Source of the DNA: Lasiodiplodia sp. COLG20
Lineage: Eukaryota > Ascomycota > Dothideomycetes > Botryosphaeriales > Botryosphaeriaceae
Direction: 5' to 3'
NCBI GenBank assembly: GCA_009801085.1
Contig: VNWV01000022.1
Location: forward strand, 186,001 to 250,000
DNA: 64,000 bases
Of this stretch, positions 42,451 to 54,377 are shown piece after piece (the stretch's first letter is position 1; each line of letters opens with the position of its first letter). The translations under genes and the position numbers were made by a program. Under the pieces are notes generated by a model. It did not search any database. It saw only the letters and a program-made list of their open reading frames with translations, and was not told where the DNA came from.

Positions 42451-44668
42451 TCAAAGGATATAGAACTCGTACCTCCCTTTGCCAATGCCTGCTTTCCAGC
42501 TTTTCACTCTCTGCTCATCATCATCATCAAGGCCTGGTATGCAGGTCAAACCGACGCGCTTGAAGTACCTACGCTGGTCAGCCCCCGAATCCCTTTTCAT
42601 CAATGGGGGTTCCTGCAATGACAGCTCCTGTAGTAACAGACAGGTGAACTCAGTTTCCTGATACCCAATTGCAGCTGGTAGGCAATAGATTTGCCCGTCG
42701 GCTCCAAAGATATCACAGTCGCTTGCCGGGCTGTCCAACCAGACAATACAGAACTTATTCTCAACGCACGTCCCATCACTTTCCACCGTTTTCCAGCTGT
42801 ACGTCGTTCCTCCATTTTCTTTTCTTTCCTGTAGCTCAACTTTATGCGGCTGAACATCACTAGCGAGGACTAATGATCCATGTTCTACTGGCCCAAAGAG
42901 CCCACCGTCTTCTGGTTTTACTTTGACATCCACAACTTTGAAAAGAAGCTCACGCTCGAGGATCTCGCCATATGTGATACCATCCTCAGCATCCACGGCA
43001 GCCCAGGACCAACTTGGGGCCCGATACATCTTCGGTCGGGTGGAAAGGTAATGGAACCGTTGGTTTCGAGTGTCCCAGCGTGGTTGCACATACCAGAGAA
43101 GCTGATACTGGAGTTTGTCTTCCCACATTCCTGCCAGATATCGGAACCTTCCGGGATCAAATTCTGGAGTATCGTAAGGTCGGTGACTGTAGGGTACCCG
43201 GTTGATTCGAGCATGCATGCGCTGGGCGATCCCTGAGAGGGCGATGAGCTTATCTTCGAGCTTAGTTAGGTTTGCCTGCGTGTACCGCTCCACAATGCGC
43301 TTCCATGAGTAGTACGCTTTCCTGGACGTGTTTGCTGGATCTTCTTCGCCGTTCATCTCTGCTGAGGCGCCATTCAAGGGGAAGATATCAAGTTCTGCTC
43401 CATGGACAAATTCTTGTGCGGTGCCGTTGAACTTAGGAAGGCCTTCAGGTTGCCGCTCGGACCTTCGGCCTTCTTTGCATTCCCACGTCACTTGACCGCT
43501 GCAGAAGTTCACCTGTCTCCGTGACATGGATCGTTCCTGCAGCACCCAGCCACGGGTATTCAGGGGGGCACGGTCGACATACTCGTCCCAGAAAGACATG
43601 TCCGTGATGGTACATCTACGAATGGCTGAGTCGTGTGTGTCTGGAACCCCAGTAACGTTGAGGTCAATCTCGTCGTTCCACAACCAGCGCGATCCGCGAC
43701 GCGAATACAGTCCTTCAAAACTGTTTCTTGCTGCTGTGGCGGCGATATTGAGGAAGCCATTGCTGTAGATATCGGCCATCTGTCGGGACTGCTCAAGCCA
43801 ATCTCGTTTGTCGTCTTGGACGATGCAAAGCGAATCGATCCAGATATATCGAACTTGGTGTAGGCGTGCGGCAAACCTCATGGCGTCTTGGAAAGTCCGT
43901 GGTAGGTCATCGAGACGTATCCCCCTCAAACAATCGTAATAGTTTTCCCTCGTTAACCTGAAGATCTTTGCACGGCCCCAGCAATGACTCAATGTAACGT
44001 AGGAGGAGTTTTCCAGCTTGTCTTCCTTTGACAGGCACGCCCCATGGACTAAGCGGACTTCTTGCGGTTTTTCCTGTGCATCCTCACTACTGGCAGATAT
44101 TCTCTCCTTCAAATCCTGTAGATCGATCAATCGAGTTGGATACACTGGAGCGTGTTCTATGTTGACGCATTCGCAAGATTTGATCCACGAACTGATGGCC
44201 TCAAAGGCCGCATAAGAGTCCGTGCTATCGGAATCCTGGATTGAAGGCCGTCGTGAAGATGTGTCTAGTCATTTAAATATTAGTCCGTTTCTGGCCCTGA
44301 TTTGTATAGTGTGAAAACCACGAACCACGGTGTTGCAGAACAAAAGCCCCAATTTCCAGGTCCTGGCGGTAGAATTCGAGAAGGAACTCTTGCTCATTAT
44401 CGGGTAGACGCCCAAGACTCGCTCTGAATCGGCCCTCCTGCTGATTGACACCGTAAAGCAGTCTGACAAATGAAGGAACCAGGGGGAGCCAGTCAAACCA
44501 TCCCCGTTTAGGTAGCTTTTGGGCGATTGTCTGGCATATGAAACAGGTCTTGGCTGACTCTCGAAGCGCCTGCTCGCTTTCTTGGTGATTAAAATGCAAG
44601 TCGTACGAGCCTCTCCACTGGCGGCCTTTTTGTCCCCGAAGCATGAGATAGCAGCAGTCACAGAGCAT
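42451..44668 (-). CDS. HET-domain protein
   Basis: Exons 44326-44668 and 42451-44264, with a 61-base intron (phase 1), give 718 residues. The start is the ATG at 44668 (MLCDCCYLML); the longer frame begins at TTG. The N-terminal cysteine pairs (CDCC, CFICQ) precede the linker STDSYAAFEAISSWIKSCECVNIEHAPVYPTRLIDL. The HET core has SYVTLSHCWG, LPRTFQDAMRFAARLHQVRYIWIDSLCIVQDDKRDWLEQSRQMADIYSNGFLNIAAT, then NTRGWVLQERSMSRRQVNF. The post-core region SRKAYYSWKRIVERYTQANLTKLEDKLIALSGIA is the typical HET follow-on. It belongs to the common HET class with the SHCWG and DSLCIVQDD motifs, so it is a different lineage from the gene at 33130. Confidence 0.88.
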
Positions 44669-45203
44669 GTTTGCAAATGACGGAGACAAGTGACGAATGT
44701 GAAACGAATTTGGCGCTTAGCTGCCTAGATTTGCGCTAATAAATATAGGCCAACCAGTGCCGTACCACCGCTGCACCAAGGCATGAGCATGCAGAGGCGC
44801 CAGCGATGCTCCGGATAGAATCGACTCTCTGCATTTCATGTCAGCTGAGGGGCAACATGTGTACCCTGCAATGCAACCCTGTATTCAATATTTCTGATCC
44901 GATGTGGCTGCTGATTATTGGAAATTCTATAGGGTATCATCAAATGTGCCTACCCGTCAACCTGAGACACGCCGAGGCACCCTGGCGCTGTCGACTAAGT
45001 CGGACAGGCATGCTGGCGCAGCTAAAGCACAGCCCCATTTACCGCACCTGCATCTGCAGCTAGTATGGGAGTCATTCATGTTTCCGCTGCTCCGCCCCGC
45101 TGCAGTTAGCGTGCTCATTTATTGTAGACAATTCAAAAGGCAGGTTTTCTCACTTGATCTGAATACAGTGCTTCTCAACCCATTCTAAGCTCTTTTTCGC
45201 ACA
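44669..45203. promoter_or_regulatory. divergent promoter region, HET / Nudix
   Basis: 535 bases between divergent starts. No further structure recognised. Confidence 0.35.
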
Positions 45204-46043
45204 ATGTCGACCTCTGAAACGTTCAATCTCAATGAATCCTCCACTGATCCTGTACCTGTCACCCTAGTGGAGGGTCTCTCCGAGGCTCAGCTCCGAGGGT
45301 TCACAGCATTCCAGCACTGGTATAAGACGCTGCAGGCGTCGCTCAAAAACCAGGAAAACAAAAACCACGCGTTCCACGACACGCCCTATTCTCTCAGATC
45401 CATCAGTATCAAATCAGTCAGCTTCTTCCCCGGGGAGCGGATCGGCTTCCTGAAGTTCAAGGCCGAGATCACCAATGCGAGTGGCGGCGAACTCCCTGGC
45501 GTCGTCATCTTACGTGGACCAAGCGTGGCCATGCTCATGATACTGCGGCCCCACGACAACAAAAGCGAACGCTTCGTCATAATGACCGAGCAGCCGCGAG
45601 TTCCTGCGGGAAGCCTTGCCTTCCTTGAAATCCCGGCCGGCATGATGGATGATGACACGGACACATTCGCCGGGGTCGCCGCAAGGGAAATCAAGGAGGA
45701 GACAGGGCTTATTGTCCCTCGTGACGAGCTGAAAGACTTGACATCCCTAGCTCTGAGCAAAGTTGAGAACCCTACTGGCGAGGAGCTGGCGGACGCCATG
45801 TACCCGAGCCCTGGTGGATGCGACGAGTATATCGCCCTGTTTCTGTGGGAAAAGGTTCTCGATCGCCAACTCATGCAGCAAATCAGAGGTCGCCTGTCGG
45901 GGTTGAGATCCCAAGGCGAAAAGATCCGCATCAAGCTGATCAAGTACGAAGAACTTTGGAGCTACGGGGCGCGAGATGCCAAGACTTTGGCTGCATGGGC
46001 GCTTTACGAATCGCTGAAACGGTCTGACCGGCTAACTATTTGA
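45204..46043 (+). CDS. Nudix hydrolase, ADP-sugar pyrophosphatase type
   Basis: Intronless gene of 279 residues. The Nudix box spans about residues 145-168: AGMMDDDTDTFAGVAAREIKEETGL, with the REIKEETG core intact. The leading glycine and spacing fit the ADP-ribose/ADP-sugar pyrophosphatase branch, where the box often carries a short insertion and lacks the first glutamate. Preceding blocks GVVILRGPSVAMLMIL and RFVIMTEQPRVPAGSLAFLEIPAG match that branch. The expected reaction is hydrolysis of a nucleoside-diphosphate sugar or ADP-ribose to NMP plus phosphorylated sugar, requiring Mg2+. No signal peptide; cytosolic. Its neighbour is a divergent HET gene. The exact substrate is not resolvable. 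Confidence 0.88.
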   Translation: MSTSETFNLNESSTDPVPVTLVEGLSEAQLRGFTAFQHWYKTLQASLKNQENKNHAFHDTPYSLRSISIKSVSFFPGERIGFLKFKAEITNASGGELPGVVILRGPSVAMLMILRPHDNKSERFVIMTEQPRVPAGSLAFLEIPAGMMDDDTDTFAGVAAREIKEETGLIVPRDELKDLTSLALSKVENPTGEELADAMYPSPGGCDEYIALFLWEKVLDRQLMQQIRGRLSGLRSQGEKIRIKLIKYEELWSYGARDAKTLAAWALYESLKRSDRLTI

Positions 46044-48395
46044 GATATCATTGAATCGGGTGCGTTCCATACGTAGTCATAAATATGATGTTTCGAGGCT
46101 GACAGCTTCGTTGTGTAGACTTCGACTAGGCCACGCGGCAAAGGAGAAGAGCGTGCGAATACTTTTAAGCCTATATACGAGTAAAATGGATTTGTTGACG
46201 TCAACCCTTTGCTATGGAATGATCAGAATCACCATGAAAGACGACTAATGGGTCGGCCCGCCCCGCATAATTCCTGTCGCGTCAGCCCTTTGCATTGCAT
46301 ATTCCTGGCCACCAATTCAAGCCCCGCTCACACATGATTTCCCCAGCCTGGTGAGACGCATGCTTACATGCAGACCTTTACGCAACAATGCCTGATGCAA
46401 CACGCCATTTTGCCTGTCCACACAACTGTAGAGGCTTGCATGAGCTTACGTGGTATCGCGTGAAGTGTCTACTATTCCTTGAAATGCAACCGCAACTCGA
46501 CTCTTCACTGTACGTGATGTTGGGCTGACTGCAGTTTCAACGCCAGGCGCCGCCAACCAACACAGGGAATTACGTACACTAGACAAGAATGACCGACGAC
46601 TAATTTGATCTCGTGTGTATGCCCGCAACCGCTGTGCGTAGTCTTTTCATGATTACGCGCGCTGATGGGTCACCAATGTTGAATTGCTTCAACTAGGGAG
46701 CACATATACGCGCGGCACAGACTGTCTAAGGATGAAGGCCAAACGAGACGTATTGGCGCCCTGACTTCAATCGAGATCTTTTAATGGAATGTAAGGCGTC
46801 TATGGGCATGGTCGTCAATGACCTTCCTGAAGGCGCTGCCGAGAATCCACGGGCGGAACAAAAGAGCAGACCACAGGACTTCTGGGATGACACGCCGCAC
46901 GGGAGTATTCCTACTCATGTAAGGGTACGGTTGCGAGCCTTTACCATTAGAGCTGATAGTGCTCTGCATTAGACTAGTCGGCATGACCATGAGCCTGCGC
47001 CACCAAGTTCATACCCATAGGTATGTCGCTTTTCATAAATGAAAGACGTAGGACTTTCACCTCGATGCTCTAGATAGAATGGGAGGAGCGACCACTGCTA
47101 TTGCCAACGAGCGAATTAAGGACATTGAAGATTCCCTAAAGGTGAACATCACGGTAGCATCCAGACTTCCGCTCATATCACAAAATAAAATGATTGGGGG
47201 TGGCCCAGTATTTCTGCATCCCGCCCGAAACATGGATCGGGGAGTAGCAGCGACGTGCTATGTGGGGTTAAAGCTTTTACCTTGTCCTACCCGGGACCCC
47301 AGGCCCCCGCGAAATCTGGAACAGATTATGTCTGTATGTACTATTAAGACTTTAGACAGGCCATTCAGGGGCACCGATGATAATGAGAAGTGCATGATAC
47401 CGTTGCCTCAACCAGCGATGAGCAACTACAAGCTCATACACGTAGTAGGAAAAAAGATTAGTCGGTACAGGAAAAGGCGCAGAGGCAGGGGGAATGCGAG
47501 GAAAATAGCCGAAGTGTGCGCCTTCCCACGCATTAGGCCCAGGTAAAACTAGACTAAGTGTATAGTAACTCTAACATATGGTAATTTGTCCGGCCACCAT
47601 ATCATTACGTTCGTAGGTTTGAAGCATAAGTACTAATGCTTTTTTTTCTATTGATACTTCGTAAGTTCTCTTTTAAGCTTCTTCTTACTCAACTACTTTG
47701 ATGACGAGCGCTTTGAAACTGACTCCGAAAAATTGCAGGCATGTATAGAAGATGTGTGCGTGGGAAAATTGATTTGGGTGTTCACCAAGGCTGCTCCGAA
47801 TGTGCAAGTGCGGGATGAGCACCCAACTGCACTATCAGGCGCTTGGAGTACCAAACAACCTACACGAGGCGGCACATCCTGTGCATGTGTCTGGTCTTAG
47901 CAGGTTGGGGAAATGGGTAAGAGGTAATGCGAGGAGTGGAAGGACAACGATCGCGGGCGCGATGAAGGCATCACCAAGCGGAATCAAGCGGGTGAAAAGG
48001 TGAGGCGACAGGATGACTCAAGTAAGGATCAGAATCGCGATCGTTACGGGCAAACGAGTAGACCGGCTGCGTAGCGAGTCGCGAGTGGTAGCTTCACCTA
48101 CTACAGCACATGCAAATACCTAAAATGGTACGGAAAGAGGGGCCGATAGGGCAAACGAGCAGTCATATAAGCCTGGCCAGGATTGCTGAACTCCCTTAAT
48201 TTGCACACGCAATTGGTTATGTTCTCTATACAGCCTCAACTTTCTACTGGCATCTCGAAGTCAGCCTTATAGAAATACGTAGGCAGCAAGGCAGACAGCC
48301 ATCCCTCTCTCCAGCCAGCCCCTTTAAAATGCTTTCCATATCTCTCAGAAAAGTCTACCCGGTTAAGAGTCCGGTGTCTCTTCATAAACGACAGA
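46044..48395. other. long intergenic stretch
   Basis: 2.35 kb without a supported gene. An open frame at 47079-47546 (155 residues, basic tail RYRKRRRGRG) has no family likeness or splice context. There is no strong RIP-like dinucleotide skew. Confidence 0.45.
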
Positions 48396-48963
48396 ATGGC
48401 GGTTGTCACCATCCTCAGCGGCGCAGCCAGCGGCATCATTGCCTCAGCCGTCGAGTCGGTCATCGAACTCATCGTCGATCTCACCGAATGGGACGATGTA
48501 CGCTGATTTCCCTCACGCTCCGCGCTTCTCTCACCTTAACTCTTAAAGTTCCGGAACACCTGCTGACATTTAATATCCTGCTTATTAGGTCCGTAAGGCA
48601 TTCACACGCGACACGGTAGACGCCATGTGGGGTAATAGGACGCACAATTACGATGCCGCCATCTGCTACAACCTCGACTACAATATAGCCGATTGGGATC
48701 GCATCTACGAAAAGACAGCGGTCAAATTAGAGCTAGGCCTGCTTCATACCGATTACGATTGCTTCTTCATGAATGGGGGTGAGCATCTTATCTTTCACTT
48801 TTTTCCAGTACCATCAGGTAGAAGGCTGACGGTCATTGTGCCTTGTGGAGAAAATGACTTCTGGGCTCTCGACGATGGCGGGGGCATCAATTTGGCTGCT
48901 ACCGGTAGGCAGGACCAGTGTGCCTGGGACGAAACCGACGACCTTCACCTCCACTGTGACTGA
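48396..48963 (+). CDS. small orphan protein with hydrophobic N-terminal helix
   Basis: Two exons, 48396-48497 and 48589-48963, joined by a 91-base GT-AG intron, give 158 residues. The splice joins LTEWDD to VRKAFTRDTVDAMWGNR in phase 0. The first exon is a Gly/Ala-rich hydrophobic helix (VVTILSGAASGIIASAVESVIELIV) that could be a signal anchor or a membrane-inserting helix. The second exon is a compact domain rich in Trp, Tyr and Asp: YNLDYNIADWDRIYEKTAVKLELGLLHTDYDCFFMNGGEHLIFHFF, then FWALDDGGGI. No family recognised. The clean intron and the single long frame argue for a real gene, but without homology this stays tentative. Confidence 0.5.
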
Positions 48964-49485
48964 AAGAGGTAACACTGTAGGGGGAGAGACTCAGAGCTTG
49001 CTTTTCCAGATCGAAGTAGGAGTATGGGAAAGATGGTATTCGGTCTTTAAGTTGTTTTATCGCTGAGTCTATAGTTCTTCGATTTCGGTTTATGGAACCA
49101 AAATGGTACTCCTCTGTCTTTCCTTTCCTGGTGGCTATGTAAGACAGATATTCCGGCTCTTGTATTCCTCCTATGTCACTCTTTCGTGCCTTGAGCGATA
49201 GGTACTGCGGCGGGCCTTGTCCGGCGGCATTTCCTTCAACACTCTCGATTGTTGGGCCTTCTTACGCGGCGGTGGCATGACGCTGGTCAGGTTTAATCGC
49301 GCTGCAGAAATTCCTTCGAATACTTGATCTATTGCGGAAAGCGTAGGCAATGTAATGAAAGGCTGTCGGGCATAAAAGAAATAGCGGACAGGCCTTACGG
49401 AACGACCATACGTGTGATTAGCTTTTCTCCATTATCATCAAGAAACAAGTTACTCGTCCTACCTGTGCTTCGTACAGCATCAATT
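48964..49485. other. intergenic between convergent genes
   Basis: About 520 bases; no coding signal. Confidence 0.4.
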
Positions 49486-51192
49486 CTAGAAGTCTATGGA
49501 GTACTTTTGTCTCAACCCCTCACCATACCGATAAAACAGAACAGGCAGGGCAGTAAAGCCAATAGCAATGAATCCTAACAGCGAATTTCCCCAGGCCAGT
49601 CCAAGGGCGGCATACATTGCAGGACCAGCTAGAGGGAGAAAACTTCCAGCAATGGAGCGTAGGACGGTGTTGGCGGCGAGCGCAGACGCTGCAGCACGTG
49701 GGCCGAATGCATCGACCAGGTAGACTTGAATCGGCATCTACAGCAGTGAGCTTCGAAAGTTGAAGTGGGGGAATAAATGACTGCACCATAATCATGAGAG
49801 AACCAATGCCGATGAAGCCCGTTCCTACCAGTGGCACCATCCAGTGCGTCTTGTAATATGCGCTCCATCCGTACCAGAAAAAGCCAAGGGGCAGCACAGG
49901 GCCCAGCCAGACCATCAGCAAAAGCCGTCTCTCTGGCTTCCAGGGCTCGCCGCTGGCCGTTTCTTGCTTCTTGCTGGCGACCCTATCTGACAAGATACTG
50001 AACAGGGCGACCCCAATGGCCATCCCAAGGCCCACACCCAAGTAGGCCAGACCGGAAACACCTGTGCTAAAGTTGTATTGTTCCGAGAAGACAGACGCAA
50101 AGGTGGTAAAGAGGAGGTATAAGAGGCCAAAGACGAATGCGCAATATAACGAGAGAAGCAGCGTAATGGGCGAGAAGATGAGCATGTAGGTAGGGCGCTG
50201 CAGAGCAAGCCACAGCGAGCGGAGCGGGCTCATGTTCTGCTGCTCGAAACGAGTGTGCAGCGCCAGGTTCCCAGTCTCTTTGCGAATACGTTCTGCTTTC
50301 CTCTTCAGAAGCACTGGCCCATATGTTTCACGCATGGCCATGAGCATGGCAGCCGCCATGACGGCAGTCTGGCAACGTATATTACGTGAGGACATGACCG
50401 TAAAACGAACACTTCGGGTAGCTTACCGCAATGTAGATGATCCGAAATACCCAGCGCCAGTCCAGCTTCTGAGATACAAACCCGCCCATTATGGGTCCTA
50501 ACACTGGCCCCAAGAGCGGTCCCACAGAGAAGATACCCAGGGCGCGGCCTCTCTGCTCCGGCGGCATAACATCCGCAATCGTGCCAGCTCCGACTGTGCC
50601 TGGACCCGAAGCAGCGACACCGTTTAGAAAGCGAAAAGCTAGAAACATGCCGGTGTTGGTAGCCTGAGAACAACCTACGAGGAATGCGATAGAGGTAGTC
50701 ATGCATACGTGATAGATGGGGAGGCGGCCGTAGTGCTCAGAAAGCGGGGCGATGAGCAGCGGCCCAAAGCCATAGCCAAGCAGATATATACTAACTGTAA
50801 GTGCTCCGACAGTCTTATCTGTGATCCCGAATTCTCTCTGAAGCGATCCAGCCGCGGGTGCAAAGGCAGTCGTGGTGACGTTGCTGGAAGTCGAGTTATT
50901 GCTTGCGTGCTGTCCAAGGCGGTGGGGAGACTCACGCCAGAAGTGTCGGCGCGCTAGCCATCAGAACATGTGTCATTCGTGTGAAGCTGGGCCAGTTCAA
51001 AGGGCTTTCTGGGTCGTCAGGGCCCTCCCAGTCGACCAGTGCCGCCTGTTCTGTGGCCGGCTCACTTCCTTTCTCACTTAGGCCTGTGACGGCCCCGATA
51101 ACCTGCTGTTCTTCTCCACCGCTCTTCTCTTCATCGGCTACGTTTGAGCGGCTAGACTTCGACTCAGTGGCGTGATCGTCGTAGGTAGACAT
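49486..51192 (-). CDS. MFS multidrug/metabolite exporter (DHA1 type)
   Basis: Exons 50936-51192, 50427-50883, 49787-50368 and 49486-49737, with three GT-AG introns of 49-58 bases, give 515 residues with 12 predicted membrane helices. An acidic cytoplasmic N-terminus ends in the fungal DHA1 signature VDWEGPDDPESPLNWP. Further landmarks are NVTTTAFAPAAGSLQREFG (helix 1), APLSEHYGRLPIYHV (motif A), LAFRFLNGVAASGPGTVGAGTIADVMPPEQRGRALGIFSVGPLLGPVLGPIMGGFV (motifs B and C, typical of drug/H+ antiporters) and MMPIQVYLVDAFGPRAAASALAANTVLRS. Plasma-membrane proton antiport of a small molecule is expected. It flanks two P450 genes and so could export their product or a host compound. Confidence 0.92.
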
Positions 51193-51807
51193 CCTTATTG
51201 ATGATATTTCAATCAGCTTTTGCTCGTCCGTGGAGCATCCTGTGGGCCCTGATAAATGTACTGACAGGGTTCGTTTTCCGTTATCAGAAGTGTGTTGATA
51301 AAGAGCGGGCGAAACAGCGTACACCATCCGCGACAACCATTGACCTGGGGGAACGGGCGGGGATGTTTGAGCGGAAAAGGAGACGGAAAACGCTGGTGGG
51401 AATCACGTCTGTGACGTACTACGCACACGCTTTGTTTCGTTAGGCCAGCCGGGCCGTTACCTCCTTCACTAGCTATGTCCCTTATGCAGTAAGGCGTGCA
51501 ATATCTTGTTGCAACAGTGTGCATCTTTTTCCCTTCGGCGAGTTTCAAACCAGGCGATCCAGGCCGTTTTCAACGACCGACCATTGGGATGAGTTTCCGT
51601 CTTTCCGAATGTATACGAATCTATACGAAAATATCGGATTATCGAGGTGGTTGGGAATCGGGTTCTCAAAAGTCGCCGAGAGCAAGTTAATAAACGCCGA
51701 ATGGGTGAAAAGTACGCAGTACCGCCACTGATTGTTCAACGAGCATCATTCTATGTTGACTGTTCCTCTACACGTTCTTTTACTAGTTCATAGGAACTTG
51801 TTAAAGG
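51193..51807. promoter_or_regulatory. divergent promoter, MFS exporter / P450
   Basis: 615 bases between divergent starts; no coding signal. Confidence 0.35.
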
Positions 51808-53722
51808 ATGTTGCAACAATTGACTCAGTCTTTTAACCTTCCATGGTCGGTAATCGTGCCGGCCGCGGCCGGTTTGTCGATCTGTGGGTACATCGTTTAT
51901 ATATGCTTTTTTGCACCGCTCGCCAAGATTCCTGGGCCTTTCTTGGCGAGGTTCACAAAGTTATGGATGGCATACCGTACCAAGACTGGTCCTTGGCACC
52001 GTGAGCTTATATCGATGCACCAACGATATGGCAGCGTCGTGAGAATTGCACCGGACGAATTGTACGTAATATATCCCTCTTGCACAGCTGACGATGGCGC
52101 TAAGTCAGCGAAGGAGTGTCGCAGATCCGCAAGCTTTTAAGGAGATCTACAGTGAGTTCTGCTTCCTATATATCCCCGTGGAACCATTCTCGTTTAACGT
52201 ACGAATCAAGGGGCCGGCGGCAAGTTCATGAAATCTGAACTGTACGGCGTTGTGAAAGGAAAGAGGAAATTTGACTTGTCCGGCGAGAGAGATGAAGCTA
52301 TACACGGCGCCCAGCGGAGGCTAGTGGCGAGGGCGTATACGAAAGATTCGATGCGCACGCTTCAGGCATCCGTTGACGTTCTCATCGTCAATTTCATGAA
52401 GAAGCTTGAACAGTTTGATGGCAAGTCGGTATCACTTGGATACTGGCTTCAACTGTTTGCTTTCGGTTTGTGCCTGCAAGCCATCCACGCCTTGGTTGCT
52501 AACTCTCAGACTAGATGCAATTGGTGCTGTCAGCTTTTCTCGGAGCTTCGGCTACGTCGAGGTCGGGAACGACAACGGCCTCTTCACGCGGCTTCGGAAT
52601 TCCCTAAAGTCCATTTCCTGGCTTCAGCATGCCCCATGGATCATCCACATCCACAACGCGATGATGCCTCTGATTGGTAACTGGCTGGCATTCAACGACC
52701 GCAATGTCTATTTCTTTGAGTTTGCCAAGGCAGAAGTCGCACAGCGAAAGGAACAGGGCGGTCACAACAAGGACATTGTGGGTCAGATGTTGGCCACTCA
52801 GAAAGATAAACCCGAGCTGGACGACACGAGTATGGCGTTCATGATGACTACAAACGTATTTGCTGGCTCCGATACCACGGCCACGTCTCTAAGAGCCGTC
52901 ATCCTAATGTTGCTTCGTCACCCTGCAGCGTATCGGCGTTTAGTAGACGAACTGGTCGAGAAACGAGCAAGAGGCGAACTGAGTGATCCAGTCACTCTGG
53001 AGGAATCCGAGGCTTGGCCGTATCTTCAAGGAGTATTGTACGAAGGTTTGCGTTTATACCCAGCAGTCGGGTCACCGTTGCCACGAGTGGTTCCCCAGGG
53101 CGGCATGAGGATCGGCGATCACTACGTTCCACCGGGCGTGAGTTTTCAATCCCACTGACTGAGAAGGAGGACGAGCTAATCGTTTTAGACCGTTGTTGGA
53201 ACGAGTGCCTGGGTCATCAATCGTATACCAGAAGTCTGGGGCCCAGATGCGGACATATATCGGCCGGAGAGGTGGCTCGAAAGCCAAGCACGCGCCGAAC
53301 TCAGTAAGTATATACTGTACATAATTGTGGGCATAACCTTCAACTGATCCGGGTGCTACCAGGGCCCTATTTCTTTACCTTTGGCAGCGGTTCCCGCACA
53401 TGTATTGGCAAAAGTAAGTACTGCACACGTAAATTCTGTATATAATTGCTGACATGATTGGGTAGATATTAGCTGGATGGAAATGGCAAAGGTATGGCTC
53501 TGCTACTGAAATCACGTTTCTGAGCAGATTTTGACCACTATCTAGCTTCTACCGACAATTTTGATGCATTTTGATTTGAGCCTGGCCGACAGAAATGCAG
53601 GAGCCGAAGAATACGCGTAAGTTTGAGCCAAAATAGTCCGCGGTTTCTTGTCAATAACCAGTTTCTCCAGTGGATTTGTCTTTCTACATGGACTTGAGGT
53701 CCGTTTGAAGAAGCGGGTTTAG
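51808..53722 (+). CDS. cytochrome P450, pisatin-demethylase/benzoate-hydroxylase-like
   Basis: Nine exons: 51808-52061, 52114-52151, 52211-52465, 52515-53137, 53189-53303, 53363-53413, 53466-53491, 53546-53616 and 53662-53722. All introns are about 45-60 bases and GT-AG. The 497-residue product has an N-terminal membrane anchor (IVPAAAGLSICGYIVYICFF), the proline-rich hinge KIPGPFLARF, then GSVVRIAPDELSVADPQAFKEIY and KFMKSELYG, blocks typical of the pisatin-demethylase-like P450s. I-helix FAGSDTTATSLRAVI, K-helix ExxR in YEGLRLYP, PERW, and the haem loop FGSGSRTCIGK with ligand Cys about 442 are all present. Two exons are very small (38 and 26 bases). Family members often demethylate or hydroxylate plant phenolics; the substrate here is unknown. 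Confidence 0.9.
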
Positions 53723-54377
53723 CTTGTGTTGTAGCTACAAAGATCAGTGGCAGTGATGTAGAGATAGATAGGCAAACGATCGGAGATGACAGTACGTTTG
53801 TCGGGAATTTTTGTTACCGAAGCCGAGAGTCCAGCAGTCGCCACAGCGAATAAAAGTTGCGCGATACCAGGCAAGTCATAGGGATCTGCACGGCAAACCG
53901 TTGATTAACTCCGAAACCGTCTCCCCGCCTTGATCCCAGCAGAATCACCAAATTCCGTCCATGCTTCCTATCTTATTCCCGGTGATCTACAAGAGTCGTA
54001 CCGTAATGCGGAGCTCATCAGCAGGCAACCATCCTACCGAGGACCTTGTGGCGTTTGTGTTTCGGTCAGCCAACTTGGGGAATTTATCCGACGCAAATGG
54101 CGCGTACGCGGCCTCGTCGAATCAGAATAGCGGAGAAATGTTGGCCGTAAGCTTTGATCGACGAACAAAAGAGTTTCATTTGCGCGAACAACGCCCAGAA
54201 TCCTTCGACTTGAGTGGTGCATAAAGTAAGCTTTTTGCCGGTCGCCCCGCAAGTGGCCATGTTCTACTTCCACCATGGCTAGATAAATCTGCGGGGTCGC
54301 GTCAGCATTCAAACTCGAATCTGGCCTTTGAATTTTCCCCACTCACACAGACAAACCTCGCTACAACGGCAGCTGCA
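53723..54377. other. intergenic between two P450 genes
   Basis: 655 bases, presumably the promoter of the second P450. No gene seen. Confidence 0.4.

Noticed and set aside
47079..47546. 155-codon frame with a basic tail
   Set aside because: No recognisable domain, signal, splice or promoter context; open by chance is plausible.
51808..53722. First P450 as a pseudogene
   Set aside because: Broken frames disappear once nine exons with proper junctions are joined; all P450 motifs are present.
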